From NCBI GenBank assembly GCA_020735665.1, contig CP085928.1:1528501-1592500 (forward strand): a stretch of 64,000 nucleotides of DNA, in the 5' to 3' direction. Source of the stretch: Lachnospiraceae bacterium GAM79. Its GTDB lineage: Bacteria; Bacillota; Clostridia; Lachnospirales; Lachnospiraceae. Position numbers and translations under genes: made by a program. Positions within the stretch are counted from its first letter, which is position 1. Every line of letters starts with the position of its first letter. Below the pieces are notes generated by a model. That model was not told the origin of the DNA. It did no database searches and worked only from the letters and a program-made list of their open reading frames with translations. Shown here one piece after another: positions 17,580-27,692 of this stretch.

Positions 17580-19031
17580 TTATACGTTGATCTCAGCGGT
17601 CATGCCAAGTATGTCTTTATTTGCATCAAGTACCGGCTTTACAACCTCTGTGATGAATTCCTCGGTCTGCTCCGGTGCGCGTCCGACAAAGTTCTTTGGC
17701 TCAAGGATGGCTTCGATCTCTTCCTTGGTCATGCCAAATGCAGGATCTGCTGCAATCAGATCAACAAGGTTATTTTCCTTGCCCTCTTTCTTTACAGTTG
17801 CGCCTGCCTGCATGGAGTATTCACGGATAAGCTCATGCAGCTCCTGACGATTGCCGCCACGTTTTACAGCATCCATCATGATATTCTCAGTTGCCATAAA
17901 CGGAATCTCCTTCATGAATCTCTGATAGATAACCTTATCATATACAACCAGACCATCTACAACATTCAGGTACAGGTCTAAGATACCGTCAATTGCAAGG
18001 AATGCTTCCGGAACAGATACACGCTTGTTTGCGGAATCATCCAGCGTTCTCTCAAACCACTGTGTTGCTGCTGTAAATGCAGGATTTAATGCATCAGCCA
18101 TAACGTAGTTTGATAAAGATGCAATTCTCTCACTTCTCATCGGATTTCTCTTATATGCCATTGCTGATGAACCGATCTGGTTCTTTTCAAATGGCTCCTC
18201 GATCTCTTTTAAGTGCTGTAACAGACGGATATCATTTGAGAACTTATGTGCACTCTGTGCAATACCGGAAAGTACATTTAAGACTCTGGAATCTACCTTA
18301 CGGGAATAAGTCTGTCCTGATACAGGATAGCATGCTTCAAATCCCATCTTCTCTGCGATCTTCTTATCGATCTGGCGAACCTTCTCATGATCTCCGTTAA
18401 AGAGCTCTAAGAAGCTTGCCTGCGTTCCTGTTGTTCCCTTACATCCAAGGAGCTTCTGCTGACCGATCATGTAATCCAGATCAGACAGATCTAACATCAG
18501 TTCCTGAAGCCATAAGGTTGCACGCTTACCAACAGTTGTTGGCTGTGCAGGCTGGAAATGGGTAAATGCCAGTGTCGGCAGATCTTTATATTCCATAGCA
18601 AACTTGGACAGTTCGTTGATTACATTTAATAATTTCTTTCTGACAAGCTTCATAGCCTCTGTCATAACGATAACATCTGTGTTATCACCAACATAGCAGC
18701 TTGTTGCTCCCAGATGGATGATGCCGGCAGCCTTTGGGCACTGAACGCCGTATGCATATACATGGCTCATAACATCATGACGAACCATCTTCTCACGCTC
18801 TTTTGCTACATCATAATTGATGTCCTCTGCATGTGCCTTTAACTCATCGATCTGCTCCTGTGAGATAACCGGCTTGCCGTTTTCAGAAAGGCCGAGTTCA
18901 TACTCCGTTTCTGCAAGGGCGATCCATAATTTTCTCCATGTCTTAAACTTCTTATCCGGAGAGAAAATATACTGCATTTCTTTACTTGCATATCTCTCGC
19001 AGAATGGGCTTGTGTATCTGTCTGTACTCAT
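17580..19031 (-). CDS. purB: Adenylosuccinate lyase
   Basis: 483 residues. The fumarase/ASL superfamily signature SSAMAYKRNPMRSERIASLS is present at about residue 290, with the mobile-loop serines. HLGATSCYVGDNTD and THFQPAQPTTVGKRA supply the other two conserved regions. It removes fumarate from SAICAR and from adenylosuccinate. It follows purF by 21 bp, so purF-purB are likely cotranscribed. Confidence 0.96.
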   Translation of the reverse strand: MSTDRYTSPFCERYASKEMQYIFSPDKKFKTWRKLWIALAETEYELGLSENGKPVISQEQIDELKAHAEDINYDVAKEREKMVRHDVMSHVYAYGVQCPKAAGIIHLGATSCYVGDNTDVIVMTEAMKLVRKKLLNVINELSKFAMEYKDLPTLAFTHFQPAQPTTVGKRATLWLQELMLDLSDLDYMIGQQKLLGCKGTTGTQASFLELFNGDHEKVRQIDKKIAEKMGFEACYPVSGQTYSRKVDSRVLNVLSGIAQSAHKFSNDIRLLQHLKEIEEPFEKNQIGSSAMAYKRNPMRSERIASLSNYVMADALNPAFTAATQWFERTLDDSANKRVSVPEAFLAIDGILDLYLNVVDGLVVYDKVIYQRFMKEIPFMATENIMMDAVKRGGNRQELHELIREYSMQAGATVKKEGKENNLVDLIAADPAFGMTKEEIEAILEPKNFVGRAPEQTEEFITEVVKPVLDANKDILGMTAEINV

Positions 19032-19052
19032 TTTTACCTCTCCTGTATTTCT

Positions 19053-20528
19053 TTATTTTACTTTTGAATCTTCACCGCGTTTGAAATTCTCATGTTCTCC
19101 GCGGATATCTTCCTTTGGTGGCTCCATCGGATATTCCCCTGTAAAGCAGCCGTGGCAGTACTGTCTTCCACCGGAGATCTCTACCAGCCGCTCCTTGCGA
19201 AGATAAGCAAGGGAATCGGCGCCGATGATCTTGCAGATCTCATCAACCGAACGGTTATATGCTATCAACTGCTCTCTGTCCGGGATATCCGTTCCAAAAT
19301 AACAAGGATATAAGAACGGAGGCGAACTGATCCTTACATGAACTTCCTTTGCGCCAGCCTCGCGAAGCATTCCTACGATACGGTCTGAGGTTGTACCTCT
19401 GACAATGGAATCATCGATCATGATGATACGCTTGCCCTTTACCGCTTCTTTTAATACATTTAACTTCACGCGGACACTGGACTCTCTCTGGCTCTGCTGT
19501 GGCTTAATGAATGTTCTGCCGACATAGCCATTCTTGACAAATGCCGTTCCGTATGGAATGCCGGATTCCAGTGAATATCCCTGAGCTGCTGCATTTCCCG
19601 ATTCCGGAACACCTACAACCATATCTGCATCTACCGGACTGTCCTTTGCAAGACATCTTCCCGCGATCAGTCGGGATTCATAGATTCCCATTCCGTCAAA
19701 TACGGAATCCGGACGAGCAAAATAGATATATTCAAAGATACATCTTGCATGCTTCTCCTGACACATATCCTTATAGGACTGAATACCATACTCAGGCGAG
19801 ATCGTTACGACCTCTCCGGGCTCTACATCACGGATAAATTCTGCACCGATCGTATCAAGGGCGCAGCTTTCCGATGCAAGGATATAGGCATTATCACGTT
19901 TTCCGATACAGAGCGGGCGGAATCCAAACGGATCTCTGGCTCCGATCAGCTTTCTTGGACTCATTACTACAAGTGAATAAGATCCCTTCACTTTTCTGAG
20001 TGCTTTCATAACTGCTTCCTCGGCACTTGCACTGTTCACACGTTCTCTTGCGATATGATAAGCAATAACCTCGGAGTCAATCGTCGTCTGGAAGATCGCA
20101 CCTGTAAGTGCCAGTTCCTTACGAAGCTCCGGCGCATTGATCAGATTACCATTGTGTGCAAGACCAAGTGTACCTTTTACATAGTTTAAGACTAATGGCT
20201 GAGCATTTTCTATCGTACTCGCGCCGGCAGTTGAATATCTGACATGTCCGACACCGATATTTCCTTTTAATTTCTCAAAGGATTCCGGTGTGTACACCTC
20301 ATTTACCAGACCCATGCCCTTCATGGAGCTTACCTTCCCCTTGGGACCTTCCGTGTCTGATACTGCAATACCACAGCTCTCCTGTCCTCGATGCTGCAAT
20401 GCAAACAATCCATAATAAATGGAGGTTGCAACATCATTGTTGTCAAAATCATACATTCCGAAAACACCACATTCTTCATGCATCTTGTCATCATTCTCAA
20501 AATAATGGGATCTTATATTCTCGTTCAT
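19053..20528 (-). CDS. purF: Amidophosphoribosyltransferase
   Basis: 491 residues. HEECGVFGMYDF places the catalytic cysteine after a short propeptide that is normally cleaved. The glutaminase domain (LQHRGQESCG, GHVRYSTAG) is followed by the PRPP domain with VMIDDSIVRGTTS-type motif (IIMIDDSIVRGTTSDRIV). Cysteines in KHARCIFEY, YPCYFGTDI and QYCHGCFTGEYP match the [4Fe-4S]-binding Bacillus-type enzyme. It performs the first committed step of purine synthesis. First gene of the purF-purB unit. Confidence 0.96.
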   Translation of the reverse strand: MNENIRSHYFENDDKMHEECGVFGMYDFDNNDVATSIYYGLFALQHRGQESCGIAVSDTEGPKGKVSSMKGMGLVNEVYTPESFEKLKGNIGVGHVRYSTAGASTIENAQPLVLNYVKGTLGLAHNGNLINAPELRKELALTGAIFQTTIDSEVIAYHIARERVNSASAEEAVMKALRKVKGSYSLVVMSPRKLIGARDPFGFRPLCIGKRDNAYILASESCALDTIGAEFIRDVEPGEVVTISPEYGIQSYKDMCQEKHARCIFEYIYFARPDSVFDGMGIYESRLIAGRCLAKDSPVDADMVVGVPESGNAAAQGYSLESGIPYGTAFVKNGYVGRTFIKPQQSQRESSVRVKLNVLKEAVKGKRIIMIDDSIVRGTTSDRIVGMLREAGAKEVHVRISSPPFLYPCYFGTDIPDREQLIAYNRSVDEICKIIGADSLAYLRKERLVEISGGRQYCHGCFTGEYPMEPPKEDIRGEHENFKRGEDSKVK

Positions 20529-20567
20529 GTTTTGCCTCTCGTATTTTATTTTTTAACACACTAAGAC

Positions 20568-20594
20568 TTTATACGTTTTCTGTTTTTCTGTCAA
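20568..20594 (-). promoter_or_regulatory. Candidate sigma-A promoter of purF
   Basis: TTGACA (20589-20594, minus strand) is 15 bp from TATAAA (20568-20573), about 40 bp before the purF ATG. The -35 box is perfect; the spacing is short. Confidence 0.45.
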
Positions 20595-20639
20595 TGTTGG
20601 AATGTGAAAAATTATTCCGGAAATTAACAGCCATTTTCT

Positions 20640-21992
20640 CTATATTGCATAACCTTTCTCTTTGATCAGATCTACCATCTGATATACATATTTGTTGCAG
20701 AGTTCATCACTCTCTGCTTCTACCATAACACGGATAAGCGGTTCTGTTCCGCTCTGGCGAAGAAGAAGTCTTCCGTCAGAACCAAGCTCCTCTGCGATCT
20801 TCTGATTTAATGCCTGCACATCCGGATCATTCATAACCGCATCCTTACTGGATACCTTTACATTTACCAGAAGCTGCGGGAAGATTGTCAGGCTCTTGAA
20901 GCACTCTGATAATTTACATTTGCGTTCCAGAATAACTTCCATGATCTTCAAAGACGTCAATACACCATCTCCGGTCGTTGCATATTTGGAGAAGATGATA
21001 TGTCCTGACTGTTCGCCGCCGATAGAATATCCATGCTCCATCATGGATTCAAATACATATTTGTCACCGACTGCTGTCTTATCATAGGAGATTCCCTTCT
21101 TATCCAATGCTTTATATAAGCCAAGGTTTGACATGATCGTTGTTACGATCGTATTCTTATTCAGTTCTCCGCGTTCCTTCATATAACGTCCGCAGACATA
21201 CAGGATCTTATCTCCGTCTACTAACTCGCCCTTATCATCAACGCACAGACAACGATCTGCATCACCGTCATAAGCAAATCCTACGTCCAGTCCTTTTTCT
21301 ACTACAAACTTCTGCAGTCCCTCAATGTGGGTAGATCCACAATTTGTATTGATATTGGTTCCGTCCGGATCATTATTGATCACATAGGTCTTTGCTCCGA
21401 GTGCATCAAATACTGCCTTTGCAACCTGATAGGCTGCACCGTTTGCGCAGTCCAGTCCAACTCTCATATTCTTAAAGGATCGGGTAGGGATCGTCATCAG
21501 GTATCCCATGTAACGATTTCTTCCCATGGAGTAATCAACCGTGCATCCGATATTTTCTTTTGTAGCCAGCGGAATCTCCGGAATCTCACCATCGATATAA
21601 CGCTCAATCTCTTCTTCAACCGCAGCCTCTAATTTGTAACCCATGCCATTGATGATCTTGATACCATTATCATAGTATGGATTATGACTTGCCGAGATCA
21701 TGATTCCACAGTCAAAACCATCGGTTCTGACAATATAGGAAACACTCGGTGTCGGTGTTACATGCATCAGATATACATCTGCACCACTTGCCGTTAAGCC
21801 TGCGACCAGCGCATATTCAAACATATAACTTGAACGTCTGGTATCCTTACCGATAACCACCTTTGCCTTGCCTTCCGGATTCTTCTTGCCATAATAATAG
21901 CCAAGATAACGTCCGACCTTGAAGCTGTGCTGTACAGTAAGATCCTTATTTGCTTCACCTCTGAATCCATCTGTTCCAAAATATTTACCCAT
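20640..21992 (-). CDS. glmM: Phosphoglucosamine mutase
   Basis: 450 residues. GKYFGTDGFRGEAN opens the protein and SASHNPYYDNGIKI carries the phosphoserine. YDGDADRC is the metal loop, GGEQSGHIIF the sugar loop and LLRQSGTEPLIRVMVEA the phosphate loop. It converts glucosamine-6-phosphate to glucosamine-1-phosphate for UDP-GlcNAc and peptidoglycan. It lies 34 bp after the lipid kinase gene. Confidence 0.96.
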   Translation of the reverse strand: MGKYFGTDGFRGEANKDLTVQHSFKVGRYLGYYYGKKNPEGKAKVVIGKDTRRSSYMFEYALVAGLTASGADVYLMHVTPTPSVSYIVRTDGFDCGIMISASHNPYYDNGIKIINGMGYKLEAAVEEEIERYIDGEIPEIPLATKENIGCTVDYSMGRNRYMGYLMTIPTRSFKNMRVGLDCANGAAYQVAKAVFDALGAKTYVINNDPDGTNINTNCGSTHIEGLQKFVVEKGLDVGFAYDGDADRCLCVDDKGELVDGDKILYVCGRYMKERGELNKNTIVTTIMSNLGLYKALDKKGISYDKTAVGDKYVFESMMEHGYSIGGEQSGHIIFSKYATTGDGVLTSLKIMEVILERKCKLSECFKSLTIFPQLLVNVKVSSKDAVMNDPDVQALNQKIAEELGSDGRLLLRQSGTEPLIRVMVEAESDELCNKYVYQMVDLIKEKGYAI

Positions 21993-22026
21993 AACTGTAA
22001 ACCTCTTTCTTTCAACTCAGTTTGAA

Positions 22027-22938
22027 CTACTTAACTTCTTCTTTTTCTTCTTCCGGTGATACCAGTAGAGCGATTGCCCGTCTGTGAACCGATATCTCTG
22101 ATCTGGTATATTCTCCACCATATTCACCATCCAGGGTCCATGCGATCGGCTCTTCGCTCTCGATCACAACACGATTCGTACGGAATGCCACCATATTCGT
22201 CTCATTTGTATTTCCAAGGAGCAGCGAATTGATGATTCTCTGGAGATCTGCAAAATTCTGGATCTTACGGATCAGAACTCCTTCGAACAAGCCATCGTCG
22301 AATTCAACTCCATGGCTGGTCAGACTCTTATATCCACCAACCGATACTGAATTCGATATCATACCGAACATGAACTCACCGGTATATGTCTGGTTATTAA
22401 ATTCAATCTTCAGATTATATGTCGGAACATTTACAAGACTCTTCATACCCTGTAATACATATGCAGCATGTCCTAAAATATTCTTCATATTCTGAGGGGT
22501 TGCATAAGATGTATCCGAAAAAATGCCAAACGCCGCAACATAGACAAAATAATTCTTATTCAGTTCTCCGACATCTACCGAAAAAGGTGCGGCCGCGACA
22601 AGCTGTTCCGCTGCCTCGATTGCTTCCTTCGGAATCTCAAGGCTTCTGGCATAATCATTTGTCGAGCCACATGGGATATACCCCAACGGCCGATTCAGTC
22701 CACATTCCATAAATCCCGTAACCGTATTACCAAGAGTTCCGTCACCTCCGGCACATACGATCACATCGTAGTTCTCTCCTTCTTCTTTTACGACACGGGC
22801 AGCATCACCGACTCCCTGTGTCAGATAAATTCTGACTTCATAGTCTTTCTTGCAAAAGATATCTATGACATCTATAAGACAATTCTTCAAAGTTGTTCGT
22901 CCCGCTTTGGGATTTACAATAAACAGCATTTTTTTCAT
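22027..22938 (-). CDS. Diacylglycerol/lipid kinase (YegS/DagK family)
   Basis: About 303 residues. LFIVNPKAGRTTLKN and CAGGDGTLGNTVTGFM are the ATP-binding GGDGT motif of DAGK-catalytic proteins, with GYIPCGSTNDYARSL following. Bacterial members such as DgkB phosphorylate diacylglycerol recycled from lipoteichoic acid synthesis. The ATG at 22938 follows GAGGTATGATT; an in-frame ATG at 22944 sits too close to it. It precedes glmM by 34 bp. Confidence 0.9.
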   Translation of the reverse strand: MKKMLFIVNPKAGRTTLKNCLIDVIDIFCKKDYEVRIYLTQGVGDAARVVKEEGENYDVIVCAGGDGTLGNTVTGFMECGLNRPLGYIPCGSTNDYARSLEIPKEAIEAAEQLVAAAPFSVDVGELNKNYFVYVAAFGIFSDTSYATPQNMKNILGHAAYVLQGMKSLVNVPTYNLKIEFNNQTYTGEFMFGMISNSVSVGGYKSLTSHGVEFDDGLFEGVLIRKIQNFADLQRIINSLLLGNTNETNMVAFRTNRVVIESEEPIAWTLDGEYGGEYTRSEISVHRRAIALLVSPEEEKEEVK

Positions 22939-23006
22939 AATCATACCTCATTACTGTTTACAGGAACGCATTTATCCGATTGCTCTGTTCCCGTCCGGTT
23001 TATGCT

Positions 23007-23687
23007 TTATGCATTGTGATTCTTTTTATATTCCATGTAGAGATCATATCCCTTTTTTCTGAGCTTACAGGATGGACAGTGACCGCATCCTTCGCCCGGA
23101 ATACCATTATAACAGGTAAGGGTCATATCTCTGATAACATCGAGTCCGTCGAGTTCATCTGCCAGCTTCCAGGTCTCCATCTTATCGATCCACATCAATG
23201 GTGTGATGATATCGAATTCATAGTCCATCGCAAGATTCAGTGTTGTATTCAATGATTTGATGAAAATATCTCTGCAGTCAGGATAGCCGGAGAAATCACT
23301 CTGGCTGACACCGGTTATAATGTCGCTGACGCCCTTCTGCTTCGCATAGATCGCTACAAATGTCAGAAATACCATATTTCTTCCATCTACAAATGTATTC
23401 GGTGTACCGACCTCCGGTGCATTCTCGTCTACCTTCATCTCACTTCTTGTCAATGAATTTGGTGCAAGCTGATTCAACAGACTCATATCCAGAATATGAT
23501 GCTCTACTCCAAATTTTTCAGCAATCTTCTTTGCACATTCTAATTCTTTTATATGCTTTTGTCCATAGTCAAATGATACTGCGTATACTTTTTTATACTT
23601 CTTAAGCGCCCATAACAAACAGGTCGTACTGTCCTGTCCACCACTGAATACAACAACTGCTTCATCTCTGTTCTTCAAATTCTGCAT
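23007..23687 (-). CDS. queC: 7-cyano-7-deazaguanine (preQ0) synthase
   Basis: 226 residues. [17 protein letters not shown] is the SGGxDS PP-loop that adenylates the substrate. [14 protein letters not shown] near the end supplies the zinc cysteines. QueC turns 7-carboxy-7-deazaguanine into preQ0. It is the last gene of queD-queE-folE-queC, 13 bp after folE. Confidence 0.95.
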   Translation of the reverse strand: MQNLKNRDEAVVVFSGGQDSTTCLLWALKKYKKVYAVSFDYGQKHIKELECAKKIAEKFGVEHHILDMSLLNQLAPNSLTRSEMKVDENAPEVGTPNTFVDGRNMVFLTFVAIYAKQKGVSDIITGVSQSDFSGYPDCRDIFIKSLNTTLNLAMDYEFDIITPLMWIDKMETWKLADELDGLDVIRDMTLTCYNGIPGEGCGHCPSCKLRKKGYDLYMEYKKNHNA

Positions 23688-23700
23688 CTTTCATATCCTC

Positions 23701-24282
23701 CTATCGGTTCATCATCAATACTTTATTCTGTAAATTCACATCATTCTCAAATGCACCACGGAACGTCGTTGTATAGGTCTTCGTTCCCGGCTTCTTAATG
23801 CCCCTTGCTGTCATGCAGCTATGATTGGCCTCGATCAGTACGGCTACATCCGGTGAGCCTGCTGCCTTTCCAACCACATATGCGATATCGGATCCGATCC
23901 GCTCCTGAAGCTGCAACCGCTTCGCTACCATGTCTGCAATCCGTGCGATCTTGCTGAGTCCTAAGACCCTGCCATGTGGGATGTATGCCACTGACACCTT
24001 CATATCATACATCAATGCCATATGATGTTCGCAGTAGCTAAACACCTCGATATCCTTTACGAATACCATATCACTTGTATGTGCTGCATCTTCCTCTTTG
24101 AATGTCTTGCCAAACATCTCAGCAATCTCATCGTTGGTATAATTCATTCCCTCAAATACTTCTTCATACATTCGCGCAACACGGTCCGGTGTCTCTTTTA
24201 AGCCTTCCCGGTCAGGGTCATCACCAAGCGCTACAAGGATTCCACGAATATGCTCCTTTATTGCTTCTTTATCAATTGCCAT
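23701..24282 (-). CDS. folE: GTP cyclohydrolase I
   Basis: 193 residues. [16 protein letters not shown] gives zinc ligands, and [18 protein letters not shown] gives the third ligand and product site. It converts GTP to 7,8-dihydroneopterin triphosphate, shared by folate and 7-deazapurine synthesis. Its place inside the que cluster suggests its main job here is supplying QueD. Confidence 0.96.
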   Translation of the reverse strand: MAIDKEAIKEHIRGILVALGDDPDREGLKETPDRVARMYEEVFEGMNYTNDEIAEMFGKTFKEEDAAHTSDMVFVKDIEVFSYCEHHMALMYDMKVSVAYIPHGRVLGLSKIARIADMVAKRLQLQERIGSDIAYVVGKAAGSPDVAVLIEANHSCMTARGIKKPGTKTYTTTFRGAFENDVNLQNKVLMMNR

Positions 24283-24360
24283 TTCTACTCCATTCTCTTA
24301 TTACTCTTAATCTATTATCCAAATAATATGTTAATATCGATATCTGCGGTTTCATCCGTT

Positions 24361-25029
24361 TTACACTCCGCGCATCTCCGGATCCCAGATATACTTATGA
24401 AGCTGTAACTGTAATTTTACACCATTCATTTCATTCTCGATCATAAAATCAACGATATCCTCCGGATTGATCTTACCGTATACCGGACTGATATAGACGT
24501 TTGATTTGATATCCAATGCCCATTCATGAATAATGTCTCTTGCTGTTTCCAGATCCTTGATCGAGCCGGATACGAACTTTACCGCATCCTTCTTATCAAT
24601 GTAGTTATAATTTGAAAAGCACATATTACTTTCCATTCCGCTTCCCGGAAGCTTATAATCAAGTGTAAATGCTACCCGGTCTGTCAGTGCTTTAAACTCT
24701 GCGATATCAACACTTCCGTTTGTCTCTACTTCTACCTGAAGCTCCTCATCCATCGCCAGCATCAGGAGCAGCTTATCGATATCCTTCTGGATCAATGGTT
24801 CTCCACCGGTTAATGTCACGTTTCTGACTCCGGTTCGTTTGATATAGTCATAGATTTCTTCATCCGTCAGTTCTTCGTATGGGGCATCTGCTTCATTTGC
24901 CCATTTGGTATCACAGTAACTGCAATTCAGGTTGCAGCCTGTAAAACGAATAAATACTGCCAATTCTCCGGCTTTTACGGATTCACCGTTGATGCTGACA
25001 AATCGTTCCGCTACTTTAAATTTTGCCAT
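24361..25029 (-). CDS. queE: 7-carboxy-7-deazaguanine synthase (radical SAM)
   Basis: 222 residues. RFTGCNLNCSYCDTKWA carries the CxxxCxxC cluster that binds [4Fe-4S] and S-adenosylmethionine, and TLTGGEPLIQ is the usual GGEP motif. QueE rearranges 6-carboxytetrahydropterin into the deazaguanine skeleton. The gap to queD is 139 bp, larger than others in the cluster, but no separate promoter is obvious. Confidence 0.95.
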   Translation of the reverse strand: MAKFKVAERFVSINGESVKAGELAVFIRFTGCNLNCSYCDTKWANEADAPYEELTDEEIYDYIKRTGVRNVTLTGGEPLIQKDIDKLLLMLAMDEELQVEVETNGSVDIAEFKALTDRVAFTLDYKLPGSGMESNMCFSNYNYIDKKDAVKFVSGSIKDLETARDIIHEWALDIKSNVYISPVYGKINPEDIVDFMIENEMNGVKLQLQLHKYIWDPEMRGV

Positions 25030-25168
25030 TTCTATTTCCTTCTTACTTTTTGTATATGATATCCTTCGATGTCATTTATCTATTATGACATCCTTGATCT
25101 TGCCTGTTATTTATTCTAAGTCTTTTTTGTCTTATATTATTTTACACTATATAGTTTTTCTTCTGCTA

Positions 25169-25588
25169 TTATGCCATATACGTTGCTGCATTGGTCGGGG
25201 TCTCATAAACTGTGGTACGAATCACCTGATATCCCTTATCTGCCATATATTCATAAAAATACTTTGCCAGATTCTCTGCTGTCGGACGCATCGGAAGCTC
25301 GATGATACGGAACTGTTCTTCTGCCAGTGCTTCCATCGTCTTTTCCTTCAATGTACCTTTCTCCATGATCAGGCAATGATCCATCTCTTCTGTTTTCTCT
25401 CTGAGATCCTTTTTCAGATCTCCAAAATCTACAACCATGCCTCTGGTCTGTCCGTCCTGCATCAGCTTCTCGCCGCCGACTTCAACTTCAACCGTCCAGC
25501 GGTGTCCGTGCAGATTTCTGCATTTACCCTCATAGCCCGCAAGGAAATGCGCGCTGTCAAAACTTGAATTTGTCTTTAAACTGTACAT
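25169..25588 (-). CDS. queD: 6-carboxytetrahydropterin synthase
   Basis: 139 residues. SSFDSAHFLAGYEGKCRNLHGHRW has the zinc histidines and catalytic cysteine of the PTPS/QueD family, and a later His in MDHCLIMEKGTL. It makes 6-carboxytetrahydropterin from the FolE product. It is the first que gene. Its entire upstream region for 220 bp is occupied by repeat element G, beginning 24 bp before the ATG. Confidence 0.95.
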   Translation of the reverse strand: MYSLKTNSSFDSAHFLAGYEGKCRNLHGHRWTVEVEVGGEKLMQDGQTRGMVVDFGDLKKDLREKTEEMDHCLIMEKGTLKEKTMEALAEEQFRIIELPMRPTAENLAKYFYEYMADKGYQVIRTTVYETPTNAATYMA

Positions 25589-25611
25589 ATCTTCCTCTTT
25601 CTTTTATTTTC

Positions 25612-25833
25612 GAATGTTATATTGCACAGCTGTCAGCTTGTACGATGTAATCGCCCGACTTGTTTCGTTTCTATTCGACCTGCACGCCTATTTGTCAGCA
25701 GTCGCCCAAACTCACCCATACGGGTTCAAACATGGGCTTGGTGCTGACAGCTAGTGCAGGTCTCATAACGAAACTACACAAATGTCGATGCTTATTACAT
25801 CGTACAAGCTGACAGCTGTGCAATATAACATTC
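25612..25833. repeat. Intergenic palindromic element, beta core, perfect 40-bp arms (copy G)
   Basis: Arms 25612-25651 and 25794-25833 are exact reverse complements over 40 bp. The beta core includes TGTCAGCAGTCGCCCAAACT...GGGCTTGGTGCTGACA and the end TTTCGTTTCTATTCGA. The middle stem is GACCTGCAC/GTGCAGGTC, where the other beta copies have GATACACTC/GAGTGTATC or a near variant. It lies between the thrC terminator and queD and would form the queD leader. Confidence 0.92.
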
Positions 25834-25838
25834 CTATG

Positions 25839-25877
25839 TAAAAAACGCGCATATAGGAAAATGCCCTTCATGCGCGT
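25839..25877 (-). terminator. Terminator downstream of thrC
   Basis: On the minus strand ACGCGCAT (25877-25870) pairs with ATGCGCGT (25852-25845) and is followed by TTTTT. Confidence 0.7.
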
Positions 25878-25971
25878 GTTTTCCTAGTTTTGTTTAGTGA
25901 CAGGATGGTATTAATGAACTGTCAGTTATTCTGTTTCTGCATTGTCTGTCATATCTGACCGGCATCTGTTT

Positions 25972-27459
25972 TTAGATGTTTAAGAACTTCTTTACGACGC
26001 TCTCCATTTCTTCTTTGTCACATACTGTGTCGTGAAGAACAGGAGCTGTACGGATGTCCTCAATCGCCTGTGGAACCTTTACACCGGATAACTTGCAGAG
26101 CTCATCAACTAATTCAAAGTCACTCTTTGCTGCATAAGCTTCGTCGATAGATTCCATAACACTTCTTGTAAACTTGTATGGGCTTGCTGTAGAAGCGATA
26201 ACCGTAGGAGTCTTATCTCCTGTTTCTTTTACATACTTGTCATATACGGTTGCTGCTACTGCTGTATGTGTATCCATGATATAAGAATCCGACTCATATA
26301 CTTTCTTGATCGTTGCCGAGGTTTCTGCTTCTGTTGCATAACCGCCCGCAAATTCAGCAAGCTTTGCTTTCATCTCATCTGTGATCGTATATACACCTTC
26401 TGTGCTTAACTGCTTCATCAGTGCTGCATTCTTCTCTGCATCATTTCCTGCGATCTTGTAGATCAGTCTCTCTAAGTTGCTTGAGATCAGGATATCCATA
26501 GATGGTGATGTTGTTAAGATAAATTCACGATTTCTGTCATAAGTACCTGTTGTAAAGAAATCATATAATACCTTGTTGTCATTTGATGCACATACGAACT
26601 TCGCGATCGGAAGTCCCATTTCTTTTGCATAATATGCTGCAAGGATATTTCCAAAGTTACCGGTTGGTACAACAACATTGATCTTGTCGCCAGCCTTGAT
26701 CGTTCCGTCCTTAACCAGTCTTGTATATGCATATACATAATAAACCATCTGCGGAACCAGACGTCCGATATTGATTGAATTAGCTGATGAGAACTGATAT
26801 CCTTTCTCGTCCATGTATGAAGCAAGCTTCTCATCTGAGAACATCTTCTTAACACCTGTCTGTGCGTCATCGAAGTTGCCTGTAATTCCTACGACAAATG
26901 TATTTTCACCCTTCTGGGTTACCATCTGCTTCTCCTGGATCGGGCTTACACCATGCTTTGGATAGAATACGATGATCTTTGTTCCCGATACATCTGCAAA
27001 TCCTGCAAGTGCTGCCTTTCCTGTATCACCGGAAGTAGCTGTCAGAATAACGATCTCGTTCTTTACATGATTCTTCTTTGCGGATGTTGTAAGCAGATAA
27101 GGAAGAATGGATAATGCCATATCCTTAAATGCAATCGTTGAACCGTGGAATAATTCCAGATAATATGCACCTGCTTTATGTACGAGTGGTGCGATCTCCG
27201 GTGTATCAAACTTCTTGTCATATGCTGAATTGATACAATGCTTTAACTCTTCTTCTGTAAAATCTGTAAACATCAGCTTCATTACTTCATAAGCAACCTG
27301 CTGATAGTTCATCTGCGCCAAATCTGTAAGGCTGACATCAAGAGCAGGAATACTGTCAGGAACAAATAATCCTCCTTCATTTGCAAGACCCTTTAAGATT
27401 GCTTCTGATGCGGTCGCTGTTTCATTTGCATTTCTTGTACTTCTGTATATCAATTCCAT
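25972..27459 (-). CDS. thrC: Threonine synthase
   Basis: 495 residues, class II (fungal/E. coli-like) length. IYRSTRNANETATASEAILK opens it; ELFHGSTIAFKDMALSILP carries the PLP lysine; LTATSGDTGKAALAGF is the phosphate-binding region. It converts O-phosphohomoserine to threonine. It is monocistronic, with a promoter at 27562-27590 and a terminator at 25839-25877. Confidence 0.96.
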   Translation of the reverse strand: MELIYRSTRNANETATASEAILKGLANEGGLFVPDSIPALDVSLTDLAQMNYQQVAYEVMKLMFTDFTEEELKHCINSAYDKKFDTPEIAPLVHKAGAYYLELFHGSTIAFKDMALSILPYLLTTSAKKNHVKNEIVILTATSGDTGKAALAGFADVSGTKIIVFYPKHGVSPIQEKQMVTQKGENTFVVGITGNFDDAQTGVKKMFSDEKLASYMDEKGYQFSSANSINIGRLVPQMVYYVYAYTRLVKDGTIKAGDKINVVVPTGNFGNILAAYYAKEMGLPIAKFVCASNDNKVLYDFFTTGTYDRNREFILTTSPSMDILISSNLERLIYKIAGNDAEKNAALMKQLSTEGVYTITDEMKAKLAEFAGGYATEAETSATIKKVYESDSYIMDTHTAVAATVYDKYVKETGDKTPTVIASTASPYKFTRSVMESIDEAYAAKSDFELVDELCKLSGVKVPQAIEDIRTAPVLHDTVCDKEEMESVVKKFLNI

Positions 27460-27561
27460 ATGGCACTCTCCTTCTGTTTTATTTACTCTTTTGACTTATG
27501 CAGGCTTTCTTTTTCCGATGCTTTTATCCAGACATACTGAAATCAACCTGCAAGCGTCCAC

Positions 27562-27590
27562 ATTATAGCATACCCGTTTTCAAAACACAA
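27562..27590 (-). promoter_or_regulatory. Sigma-A promoter of thrC
   Basis: TTGTGT (27585-27590) and TATAAT (27562-27567) on the minus strand with a 17-bp spacer, about 100 bp before the thrC ATG. Confidence 0.6.
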
Positions 27591-27593
27591 GAC

Positions 27594-27653
27594 GGCGGAA
27601 GCATCTATCAAATCTGTTTTTTATATTTTACAGGATCTGATCATTCTTCCGCC
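27594..27653 (-). terminator. Probable terminator of the GH9 gene
   Basis: GGCGGAAG/CTTCCGCC close a stem with further internal pairing (GATC...GAT) about 40 bp past the GH9 stop codon. The following T-run is weak, so this is a hairpin of probable, not certain, terminator function. Confidence 0.5.
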
Positions 27654-27692
27654 ATCGTATTGTCTGTTTCCACCTGTTACAAATGGAAAAGA

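Noticed and set aside
25612-25971. preQ1 riboswitch before queD
   Set aside because: No C-rich loop followed by the A-rich tail of class I is visible; the space is element G and the thrC terminator.
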